DNA of 64,000 nucleotides from Excoecaria cochinchinensis (taxonomy: Eukaryota; Streptophyta; Magnoliopsida; Malpighiales; Euphorbiaceae), in contig CANTUQ010000160.1 in NCBI GenBank assembly GCA_947683425.1, forward strand, positions 186,001 through 250,000, read 5' to 3'. Of the stretch, positions 22,273 through 32,400 are shown one piece after another; position 1 is the first letter of the stretch, and each line of letters starts with the position of its first letter. Under the pieces are notes generated by a model. The model was not told the DNA's origin, made no database searches, and was given only the letters and a program-made list of their open reading frames with translations. Position numbers and translations under genes: made by a program.

Positions 22273-22332
22273 GCTGAGCCTCCAAGAGATCCTAAAGGCA
22301 AGGAAGTTGCTGGATCTAGTGGAAGCAAGTGA
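22273..22332 (+). CDS. Conserved LTR peptide tract (AEPPRDPKGKEVAGSSGSK), solo LTR A
   Basis: Nineteen codons end at TGA 22330-22332, right after the putative intron acceptor. The same peptide with V for the first A and I for V occurs in the Tekay 3' LTR, and a diverged form in the minus LTR at 62142-62201. Between this copy and 34709-34768, nine codons differ silently, including AGA/CGT for Arg and TCT/AGT and AGC/TCT for Ser, and only two differ in amino acid, both conservative. That pattern argues for translation under selection. The upstream frame is hydrophobic and open through the intron here, but I see no certain ATG. I do not recognise the peptide. Confidence 0.5.
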   Translation, partial: AEPPRDPKGKEVAGSSGSK

Positions 22333-22723
22333 TAGAGCTTCTATTTTGAGGTTTGGGAATTTGTGTTATGTTTTGAGAACATGTGTTATTTGAATGAAAT
22401 TCTGGAAATTTTGATGTTCTTGATGCTTTTATTAGATCTTATGTTGTGGGTTTTGGTTCTCTTAGTCTATTTAACCTTGATTGTGAATTTTGGAATCATT
22501 TATGAGATTAATGGATATGTGATATGAATAGTGATGCATTAGATTATGTAAATGGATATTGTTCTTTGAATTCTTGAGTAAGATTCATTTATGGTATGAT
22601 TTATTGATCTTTATTTGGCTTAATATTGTTATTGGAGTGTGGGTTTGTGGTTTAAAATGAAAATTGAGGGAGTTTGGCTAGGCAGTCTGGGTTTTGGCTC
22701 GACAGTGTGGAATCTGGGCATGG

Positions 22724-23090
22724 GTCACCGTGACAACCAATTTGGTTGTGATCGTGAGCTGCCTATATTTTGCTTCTGTTCTGGGTTTTGGGTACGTCAC
22801 GGTGAAAACCATTTTGGTTGTGACCGTGAGGTACCCAGTACTTCGATTCTGTTTTGGGTTGGGGACATGTCACGGTGACAACCATTTTGGTTGTGACCGT
22901 GAGATGTCCAGCTTTTGGGTTCTGTTGATTTTCTTGCTACGTCACGGTGACAACCAATTTGGTTGTGACCATGAGGTACCCCTTATCAGCATTCTGCCAA
23001 GAGCGCTTTGGTATGTCACGGTGACAACCAATTTGGTTGTGACCGTGACCTACCAGACACGATGACAACCAATTTGGTTGTGACGGTGAC
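22724..23090. repeat. Six-copy palindrome array in solo LTR A
   Basis: Six 35-bp near-palindromes (22724, 22796, 22869, 22941, 23015, 23056) have arms GTCACGGTGACAACCAA and TTGGTTGTGACCGTGAC and a period of about 72 bp, except for the last. Position within the LTR corresponds to the GTCGCGA palindrome cluster of the full Tekay LTR. Confidence 0.9.
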
Positions 23091-23269
23091 CTACCCTGTT
23101 TTTGCAATAAAATCCTATTTTCTTCCCACGTTTTAGAAATGTTATACTATTGATTTTAGCATTCAATATCACTTATTATGAGCCATATTTGTGTATGTAA
23201 TGATCTATTTAAAGTATATGAATTCTTTATTTGTTATAATTAAAATGTGTATGTTAACTGTATAATTTT

Positions 23270-23420
23270 AGCCTGCAAGAGTCAGTCTAGTGGATAGTTA
23301 GGCATGCCTAATAGAGTCTTTTAGCTGCAGCCCTTTGTTAAGTTTGGACCCCGATCAGGTCCCCGTCTGGTTCCTCGCGAACCCTTTATGTGTATGGATC
23401 TTGTTCAAGGTCCCCTTTGA
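23270..23420 (+). repeat. Conserved structured block of Tekay-type LTRs
   Basis: It begins GCCTGCAAGAGTCAGTCTAG and contains the perfect palindrome TTAGGCATGCCTAA and paired GGACC...GGTCC elements. Nearly identical blocks occur at 28340-28450 and 35693-35803, and reversed at 61080-61170. Confidence 0.85.
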
Positions 23421-23781
23421 AAATGTTTTGTGGAAATTAAAAGTAAAAATTGATTTCTCGATTCGTACCCGTAAGGTACTAATTCTCATCGGCTCGTACC
23501 CGTAAAGTACTGTTTGTTCACTCGTTATCCACTACTTTGAGTCAGCAGGCACTTTATCGTTTTGAATTTGCTTTGCTAAGTATGAGATTGTGTGATCGGA
23601 ATATGTTCATTAATGAGATGTTATGAAAGCAGTGGTACTTTATCGAAGGTATGATTCCATATGTTTACATGTTTATATGTTCATATCCTTGTTAATGCGT
23701 ATTTCTGATTATGCCATCTGTGTGTGTTTGCTTTGACGACTGTTGTGAACGGTTGTCCTTTGCTATATGTGTGTTTTCCCA

Positions 23782-23800
23782 CTAAGCGTTTATCGCTTAG
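23782..23800 (+). repeat. LTR hairpin CTAAGCG/CGCTTAG
   Basis: A 7-bp perfect stem with a TTTAT loop, followed within 25 nt by CCGTGCAG. It is kept in the Tekay LTRs (28846-28864, 36200-36218) and in minus copies (19274-19291, 60625-60642, loop ATAA). Confidence 0.8.
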
Positions 23801-25415
23801 CACGTTGTGTTTACCCGTGCAGGTGCGGAAGGAGTTTGCTTTGGAGAGTCGCAACCATCGAAGCCAACATAGCTGGGGTTTTTAGTGTAGGGCCTAATTT
23901 TGTATTTCGGTGATTCTTTTTTTTTTCTATAGAACTCTCTTACATCAATTCTGTATTAGCTTCTGTATATGTATATGTATAATTTTGGAGATGTAATTAT
24001 CTTTCGTATCCTTGGGTTGATCAAACAGTAATGTAATGTTTTCCGTTATATTAATGTATGATCAGCTTATTTCATGAATGGTTTTGTAAAGTTTTTAATT
24101 CCCTCGTATTTCTGTGTGCTTATGACGTGTGGATGTATGCTTCGTTCCGTGTAGCGCAACCGCCGGCGCCCTTTTAACGGGAGTGTCGGATTAGGGGTGT
24201 TACATGTGGTGTATCCATTCCTATTTTCTTCCTAACCTTGAGGGGTGGGAAGGTGGTGAGGGGCCCGCCCCTCAACCAAAATGTTTGGTTTTGTCCTTTT
24301 GTGCCTTTGGATCCGTTTTGTTCCGTTTTCGATCCTTTTCGATCCATATTTACGTGGTGCGTTCTTTTGCATGATTTTAATATTATTTTGCCAATGTTTA
24401 TTTATTTTTATTATTTTATGTGATAATGTTTATTTTTATTATTTTTTTTGATTTAATTAATTTTTAGATTTATTTACTAATATTAATTTTATTTTGTTTT
24501 ATTTTGTTTACAATCCTTATTTTTTCTTATTTGAGCATTCTTACGAGCAAATGGAGAGATCGATGAGGCTTCCTTTTGGTTTGATTTACCATGTTTGTTA
24601 TTTTATTATTTTTAATTATTTTTTTGTTTATTTTGCTATGTAATTTGTAATAAAATTATTTATTTTATGCACGTTAAAAAGAAAATTACGCAAAAATATT
24701 TTTATTTATAAATTGGGTATTTTTATAATAAAATAGGATCAATGTCCTCATTTCAACTAATAAAAAAAATCCACTGTTAAAAGAAGAGTTAATTTTCTCA
24801 AAATGGGATCACTTGTCCTGATTTTCTCAATATTCACCCAAAAATAACTCTTCGATTTTTTAAGTGAATATGAAGGAACCAATGTTCCTATTCCAAATAA
24901 ATACCCCATTTTATGTATGTTATTTATTTATTTTAATTTTATATTTTGGGGGATTGTATTTTTTTTCCCAATTTTATTTTGTAATTTATTTTGTATTTTG
25001 TATTTTAGTTATTTTATTTATCGCTTTCCTCAATGCTTAACGCGTGCCTTAAATTTTAATGCATAATCGTGTGAGAGAGAGATGGAGATTTAATATTAAA
25101 AACTCATTTATAATTAACTAAGACATTAATAAGAATGAAGTTCCGAACTACTCTCTGGTTTACACCCTCGAGGTGAGACGAACTTTCTCAATTTCTTGTA
25201 AATTGGGTGACGACTCCAAAATATCTCAAAGGTACCTAAAGGTTTCATGCGATTAAATGAACTTTCCTAATATTTTATTTGATAGGGATTCCATAATATC
25301 TCATGTTGCCCAAGATCTACATACGAACCCTTTCGGACCCTAAAAGCGGGTCTCTAGGAAAATTACTAAGCGGGTTCAGTGCACGTCACAGTGGCAAGTT
25401 CGGTGCACGTCACAG

Positions 25416-25434
25416 TGATGACTCCACTGGAGAC
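25416..25434 (+). other. Primer binding site, Tat element 3
   Basis: TGATGACTCCACTGGAGAC is a mutated form of TGGCGACTCCACTGGGGAC. The LTR/primer junction is duplicated: GTGCACGTCACAGTG occurs at 25379-25393 and again at 25403-25417, so the LTR end could be 25390 or 25414. Confidence 0.75.
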
Positions 25435-26350
25435 TTTGAGACTTTACTTTAAATGTGTCTTGGTTAATAAATTTAATTGAGTTTTTAACAAATTAAAATT
25501 CTATCTTTTTTCGAAAAATGGCATTACATACATGCTAGAGCCTTAAAACTATGCTAAGAGGTTCTTATTTTTATCCCCGGTACATTCCCAAAGCATGACC
25601 ATACGTTCACTCAATGTAGTGAAGTGTTAAGGATAATCACCAGCCTAAGCCTAGTACCTCTTGGTATATCAAATGGAGACCCGATTGGTCGTTATACTCG
25701 TGATGAGCTAGACCCATGGCAAGGACCATGCTTGGGTAGCCATAAAGTATCATCACCTTTGACTAAAGCTCATAAATGACAAGTAGATACTTCCCCTAGG
25801 TGAAATGTATCGTAGTTTTGGGCATACTATTGAGCCATTATATATTGAACAAAATTAGCTAAATTAAATGGTCTTTCATCAAAGGCTTTCATGCCCCGGT
25901 AGGCCCATCTTAATTTGATTAAAGTGTTTAAACACATAATGGCCAAAACTCATACATATGTGCATTAGATAGGAGGTGTTATGTTGTCGATTTTTCATCG
26001 TGCACCTTACTTGTCTAATGGGTTCCTTATTAACCCTTTGATAAGACCCACAGAGGAAAGAGAACGCATTACCTCGTGTGTGGGAGAGACAAGGTTGGAA
26101 GGATCTATTTGCTTGCATATATTTATCTATGCTGCATTAGCACGGCCATGCATTGCATTTCAATCATGCATCATCCTAACAAGGTGTATCCTATAGCCAT
26201 CATAGATTCGTCCGAGTGGTTTAGAGGTCCCAATAATTGGCTAAGAAGGAATCATTTCTTTGAACTACTGGAACTAATGTTAGATTAGGGTTCAGAATCA
26301 CTTTTAGACAGTAATGAAACATTTTCTTCAGAATTATCAGCAAAAACAAG
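25435..26350 (+). other. Untranslated leader of Tat element 3
   Basis: Noncoding sequence homologous to the leaders of elements 1 and 2, with GTGTTAAGGATAATCACCAG (25625-25644) and ATGCCCCGGTAGG (25890-25902). No supported gene. Confidence 0.7.
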
Positions 26351-26654
26351 TATGGCTAACTCACCAAGAGAGTCTAATGCAACCCGTGCAATGATTGTTG
26401 AAGAAGTGAGTAGAAGGATCGAAGAGTTTGAGGCCAAAATGATGGCAATGATGGGGAAAATTATTATAGCACCGCTTACTGGACAACAAGTTGCTGCTTC
26501 TGTTGGAGGGGTAAGATAAACAAGTGCCTATTAGAGAGGATCCCTCATTAGCAGTTAACCCACCTACAGTAGGGCCTAGAGTTATTGCACCTATAGAGCA
26601 TAGAGAAGCCCCCAGACCTGAGAATGACTTGTGAGAAGAGGAACAAGAGGATTC
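26351..26654 (+). pseudogene. gag: gag of Tat element 3, 5' part
   Basis: It starts ATGGCTAACTCACC, giving MANSPRESNATRAMI, equivalent to the gag start of element 2 (53155). A frame change after GGVR near 26518 and a stop near 26631 disable it. It is cut at 26655 by the Tekay element, target GATTC, and resumes at 36650. Confidence 0.85.
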
Positions 26655-27343
26655 TGTCACACCCCGTTTGCCCCCTAGTAGAATGAGCCATGTGTGTGTA
26701 TGTATTTGTAGGTGTTTTGGTATGATCATAAGGGCATTTTGGGAATATCGCATAATTTGGGGTTTTTCTAGTGCGTGTGTGTGCATGTGTAGCACTATGG
26801 TGTGAATTAGTTGGGACAGGTTTGTGTGTGCATGAGTGCACCATTGTAGGGTATGTTCATGGGAGTTGCATTATGTGTGGTTGATCATACCATAGTAGGA
26901 TGTGCACTAGTGGGTTAATATTGTGTGTGAGCATTTGCACATTTGTAGGGTATGCATTAGTTGGGAGTGTCTTGTGTGTATGTGATGCATGTCTTTTGGG
27001 TGTGTGTGATCAAATCCCACCAATAGAGAAGTGACACTTGTCTAGGGTTAAGGAAAAAGAAAAAGAAAAAGAAAAGAGAAGAGGAGGGGACGGTGGTTGT
27101 CTTCATTTCCCGTTCTTCTTCTCCCTCACTCTCTTCTTCTTCCTTTTCTCTTCCTCTAAGAACCCTAGCTTGGACTCAAGGCTTAGTTGGTGGGGATTGA
27201 TCATTCTTTAGCATTTTTGAGGTAAAGCCATTGCATTTGTTCTTCTTTTCTTCATTTAGTTCTTCATCTTCTCTTCTTTTTCTATTTTCTGGTTTTGGGT
27301 TTTGAAGTTAGGGTTGTGTTTTGTGTTATTCTTGTTTTATTTG

Positions 27344-27412
27344 ATGTTAGTTGAGCCTTCCCATGACCCGAAGGTCAAGGAAATAGTTGGGAGTAGTGGA
27401 TCTAAGCACTAG
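27344..27412 (+). CDS. LTR micro-ORF, Tekay 5' LTR
   Basis: ATG to TAG, 23 codons, directly over the acceptor of the putative intron. It encodes the same tract as solo LTR A (VEPSHDPKVKEIVGSSGSKH after ML). Compared with the 3' LTR copy it has four amino-acid changes, so this copy is drifting. The upstream sequence in frame is T-rich and hydrophobic, as expected of a polypyrimidine tract. Whether it starts at this ATG or joins an upstream exon cannot be decided from sequence. Confidence 0.4.
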   Translation: MLVEPSHDPKVKEIVGSSGSKH

Positions 27413-27814
27413 GAGCAAAGGATTTGAACGTTTGGGAAATTCATTGTTTTGTATGTAAATGCGTTTATGCATGTGTTCTTGGTGATTTTCGAAATTGGGT
27501 GGTGATATGTTCTTGATAAGGCATGTATGTTATGGGTTTGTGTTTGGGTAAAGTAATGTTGCATGAGTATGGGATTATTGTAGTGATTTTGAGGATTGAT
27601 GTGGTTTTTGCTGCAATTTGTAGGTTTTGGAAATCATTGGTATTATGAGTTTGAATTGATGATTGGTGTGAAATTAATTGTTGATAAATGTTATATTATG
27701 CCTATTGATGTTGATGGGTGGCTGGATTTGAGGTAAAAGACCATTTGAGTGTGAATTGTGTGTTGTGGGTGTGTTTTGGAAGAGGAAGAAATCTGCAGAT
27801 TTTGCAGATCCTGA

Positions 27815-28165
27815 CTCTGTCGCGATCGTGACACCGTTGTGAGCACTACAGAGACCGGTGATCTTGGCCTATGCTATTGCGAGCACGCGACTCTATCGCG
27901 AGCTCGCGATAGCAAAAGTTGAGGTGCTCTCTGTCGCGAAGGCAACGACGTCGCGATCGCGACAGAGCGCAATACTGGCCTGTGCTGTCGCAAGTACGCG
28001 ATCCATTGCGAGCTCGCGATGGCGGAATATTAGTCTCTATCGCGATGGAGACATAGTCGCGAGCATGACAGAGTCCGGCTGTTCCCTCCTCCCCGCGATC
28101 GCGAAGCCGTCGGGCGCGCACTGCGAAGAGACTATGGTCTCTGTCGCGAGCGCGATAGTCTTGTT
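27815..28165. repeat. GTCGCGA palindrome cluster, Tekay 5' LTR
   Basis: About eight palindromes of the type TCGCGA...TCGCGA are present, including the perfect 20-mer CTATCGCGAGCTCGCGATAG at 27893-27912 and a CGTCGCGATCGCGAC unit near 27949. Very CpG-rich relative to the flanks. Confidence 0.9.
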
Positions 28166-29295
28166 ATGCTGAATGAGTTTCCTTTGGCGTGTGCATGTGG
28201 TTTTGAACTCCTGTTTCCTTTGGTGACCATAAGCCTTATATCTGTTAACTTATGAATTATATGAATATGTCTTTATGTATGCAAAAATGTACATATGTAA
28301 TTTGGAAGGTTATTGAATGAATTGAATGGTTTATGCATAGCCTGCAAGAGTCAGTCTAGTGGATAGTTAGGCATGCCTAATAGAGTCTTTTAGCTGCAGC
28401 CCTTCGTTTGGTTTGGACCCCGATCAGGTCCCCGCTTGGTTCCTCGCAAACCCCTTTGTGTTTGGATCTTGTTTAAGGTCCCCTTTGGAAATGTTTTGTG
28501 GAAATTAAGAGTAAAAATTGGTTTCTCAATTCGTACCCGTAAGGTACTATTTGTAATCGGCTCGTACCCGTAAAGTACTATTTGTTCACTCGTTATCCAC
28601 TACTTTGAGTTAGCAGGCACTTTGTCTTTTGAATTGCTTTGTTAAGTATGAAACTGCATTATCCGAATATGTTTATTAATAGATGTTATGAAGACAGTGG
28701 CACTTTATTAAAGGTATGACTATATATGTTTACATAATCATATGTTCTTACTCTTGTGTAATGCGTAATCTGATTATACTATCTGTATGTGTGCCTTGAC
28801 GACCGTTGTGAATGGTTGTCCTTATGCTATATGTGTGTTTCCCCACTAAGCGTTTATCGCTTAGCACGGTGTGTTTACTCGTGCAGGTGCGAAAGGAGTT
28901 TGCTTGGGAGAGTCGCAGCCAACGAAGCCAACATAGCTGGGTCTTTAGAATAGGGCCTATTTTTGTATCTCGATGATTCTTTTTGTATAGAACTCTCGTA
29001 ATTCAGTTTTGTAATAGCTTCCGCATTTGTATATGTATATTTTGGATATGTAATTATCTTTTGTACCTCCGGGTTTATCAAACAGTAATGTAATGATTTC
29101 CATTATATTAATGCATGATCAGCTTATTTCATGAATGGTTTTGTAAAGTTTTAAATTACCCTGTATTTCGGTATGTATGCTTATGTATGAATGCATGTAT
29201 ATTCTATATCTGTGTGGTGTCACCTTTACTCATACGGCATCTCACTCCTTATCGGTTGGGATCGCCTAAGTACGTGTAAGGGGTGTTACAAGTTG

Positions 29296-29307
29296 TGGTA
29301 TCAGAGC
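29296..29307 (+). other. Primer binding site, tRNA-iMet type
   Basis: TGGTATCAGAGC lies 5 bases after the 5' LTR. It is the standard primer site complementary to the 3' end of initiator tRNA-Met in many plant Ty3 and Ty1 elements. Confidence 0.95.
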
Positions 29308-29410
29308 CGAGGTTTAGGCCTTTCTGGGTGATTGTTTATGTGATGTTATGTGTGGATGCGTATACGTCTAGGTCTGTGTTGGCTGATGTGGCTATCATCT
29401 TATTTGTTAG

Positions 29411-32400
29411 ATGGATTCTAATTCTGCTCATGGTGCGCTTAAGGAATCCGCTAAAAGTGTGAATCCTGCAGCTATAGATCCGTCTGTTTCTATCTCTGTG
29501 TCGGCTCAACGTGCTAGGGTCCAGCCTGAGGTGGCTACCATGCCTTTTGAGGCAATGTTCAGATTGCATCAGGACATGGCTCGGGTTTTGGAAAGGGTGA
29601 CTGCCCTTAAAGCTCCGATAGAGAGTTTAAGAAGAGCTGGTGTTGAGGATTTTTATGGGACCGGGCTTGATGAGTCGAAGTTAGCTGAAAAGTGGCTTGA
29701 TAAAGTAAAGAGAGCTTTAAAGGAAGTTAGGTGTCCTCCCGATCAGCAAGCTGAATGTGCAGTGGCATTACTTCAAGGATCGGCTTACGAATGGTGGGAG
29801 TTGGTATGTAGGCAACCTCAGATGCCTGATCCAGTTACATGGGAATTCTTTGGAGAGGAGTTCATAAAGAAGTATGTGACTCAAGCATATAGGGATGCCA
29901 GATGGGCGCAGTTTTTGAGTTTGAAGCAGAGGGCCATGTCAGTTTTGGATTACGAGAAGGAGTTTAATCGGCTGTCTCGCTATGCTCCGCGTGGGGTTAT
30001 GATATATGATTTCAGATGTAAGCATTTTGAAGCAGGGTTGAACGAGCCTTTGAAGATTGCTTTGATCTCTTTGATGTGCATGCCTGGGGTAAGTTATTAT
30101 CAGATTGCAGAGGCTGCCATGAGGACGGAGAGGACGGAATCTTTGCTTAGGGAAAGAGCTCAGCGAAGGAATTCTGCTCGGGGTGGTTCTTCTTCATCTT
30201 CGGGTAAGAGATCTAGGAACCCGCAAGATGAGCCGTTAGCTGGTTCGGCTACTAGAGGTAGAAGGCAAGGTTCTACAGCGGTTTCTGGTTCTGGCAGAGG
30301 TGGTAGATCGGATGCTACACCTGTTTGTGCTCATTGCAATAGGGTTCATCGGGATGAGTGTAGGTGGCTCACTGGTGGGTGCTTTAAGTGTGGGAGCACC
30401 GAGCACCGGTTGGCTAATAGTCCACAAATGAACGAGGATTTGGGTCCTCAGAGAGGGGTTAGTGGAGTTGGATCTAATGCTACTCAGGCTGCTCGTGGTA
30501 GGGGCCGAGGTAGAGGTCGAGGCGATCGACCAAGAGAGGGAGCTGTTTCTGAGACGGTTGAGCATCCTTCACCTGTTGCAGCTAGAGCTTATGCAGTTAG
30601 AGCAAGAGAGGAGCAGGATGCCCCTGATGTGATTGCTGGTAAGTTCCTACTCCATGATACTCAATTATATGCTCTAATAGATCCTGGTTCCACACACTCA
30701 TATTTGTGCACACATAAGATTGTTGATAAGTTGCATGTGGTAGATCAGTTAGACTATGAGACATTTGTGACCAATCCATTAGGGCATAGTGTCAATGTGA
30801 GTAGAGTCTTTAGGAATTGTCCTCTGAATGTGGAAGGCGTAGAGTTCCCAGTGGATTTGATAGAGCTGCCGTTCTGAGAGTTCGACTTGATTTTGGGTAT
30901 GGATTGGTTGGGCAAGCATCGGGCTGTAGTTGATTGTCATAGGAAGACCTTTGTGCTTCGAGATAGGAACCGTGCTCTAGTATTTGTAAGAGGTTTGGGT
31001 GCGAGTTCTGTGAACAATGTGATTTCTGCAATTCAAGCCAAGAGGTTTTTGAGAAAAGGTTATGAGGCTTTCCTAGTTGTAGTTTTGGATTCCAAGAGAG
31101 ATCAAGTGAGGATTGAGGATATCCCTGTTGTACGGGAGTTTGGTGATGTTTTTCTAAGTGATTTGCCGAGTTTGCCTCCAGAGAGGGAAGTTGAGCTAGC
31201 CATAGAGATCATGCCGGGTACCACACCTGTATCGAAAGCACCTTATTGAATAGCTCCTGTAGAGTTGAGAGAATTAAAAACTCAACTGCAAGAGCTCTTG
31301 GATAAGGGGTTTATTCGACCCAACATATCTCCATGGGGAGCTCCGGTTTTGTTTGTCAAGAAGAAGGATGGGTCTTTAAGGATGTGTATTGATTATAGGC
31401 AGATTAATAAGATAACAGTGAAGAATAAGTATCCGCTACCCAGAGTCGAGGATTTGTTTGATCAGCTTCGGGGTTCCGGTGTTTTCTCTAAGATAGATCT
31501 TCGGTCAGGGTACTATCAGCTTCGGGTTAAGGATGAGGATGTGGTTAAGACTGCATTTCGGACTCGGTATGGCCACTATGAGTTCCTTGTTATGCCGTTT
31601 GGTTTGACCAATGCTCCAGCGGCATTCATGGATTTGATGAATAGAGTGTTTAGGCCATACTTAGATCGGTTTGTGGTAGTGTTTATAGATGATATCCCGG
31701 TGTATTCCAAGGATGAGACTGAGCATGAGGAACATCTCCGATTGGTTTTGCAAGTGTTGAAGGAACATCAGTTGTTTGCCAAGTTGAGTAAGTGTGATTT
31801 TTGGCTTCAGGAAGTGTCGTTTCTGGGCCACATAGTTTCAGCCAAAGGTATTCAAGTAGATCCAACTAAGATTGAGGCGATAGTCGATTGGAAAGCGCCT
31901 AGGAATGTTCAGGAAGTGCGGAGTTTCCTTGGTCTTGCGGGTTATTACCGTCGGTTTGTTAAGAGTTTCTCTGTGATTGCCGCTCCTATGACTAAGTTGC
32001 TGACGAAAGGAGTCAAGTTTGAGTGGTTGGATAAGTGTCAGGCTTGCTTTGAGAGGTTGAAGCAGCTATTGGTTGAAGCTCCTATACTTTCTCAACCCAT
32101 CTCGGGTAAGGAGTTTGTTATGTATAGTGATGCTTCAGGTGTTGGTCTGGGATGTGTTCTGATGCAGGAAGGTAAGGTGGTGGCTTATGCTTCTCGACAG
32201 TTAAAGCCACACGAGAGGAACTATCCGACGCATGATCTTAAGTTAGCCGCAGTTGTCTTTGCTTTGAAGATTTGGCGCCATTATCTGTATGGGGAGAAGT
32301 GTAGAATCTTTACGGACCACAAGAGTTTGAAGTATTTCCTGACTCAGAAGGAACTGAATATGAGGCAGCGTCGATGGCTTGAGTTGTTTAAAGACTACGA

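Larger units (their letters stand above)
18614..24204 (+). mobile_element. Solo LTR A, Tekay-type family
   Basis: It starts TGTCACACCCCGTTTGCCCC exactly like the Tekay element LTR (26655), ends GGGTGTTACA, and is flanked by TSD TGTGG (18609-18613, 24205-24209). It is interrupted by solo LTR B; net length is about 2.55 kb versus 2.63 kb for the full element. It keeps the intron-like segment, the peptide tract at 22273, a palindrome array, the conserved block at 23270-23420 and the hairpin at 23782. Confidence 0.95.
17570..25414 (+). repeat. 5' LTR of Tat element 3 (interrupted)
   Basis: Outer parts are 17570-18613 and 24205-25414, about 2.25 kb once solo LTR A and one TSD are removed. The start TGTAGACACC matches the 5' end of the solo LTR at 10582 and the end GTGCACGTCACA is Tat-like. 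Positions 17700-17890 are GC-rich; 24400-25080 are AT-rich and carry no gene. Confidence 0.85.
26655..29290 (+). repeat. 5' LTR of the Tekay element
   Basis: TGTCACACCC to GGGTGTTACA, 2636 bp. Order inside: U3, CT-rich leader (27100-27170), putative intron (about 27221-27350), micro-ORF (27344-27412), palindrome cluster (27815-28165), structured block (28340-28450), GTACCCGTAAGGTAC repeats (28535-28580), hairpin (28846-28864). Confidence 0.95.

Noticed and set aside
22724..23090. CRISPR-like array of evenly spaced repeats
   Set aside because: The context is a plant LTR, the spacers are related to each other, and the repeats are near-palindromes within solo LTR A.
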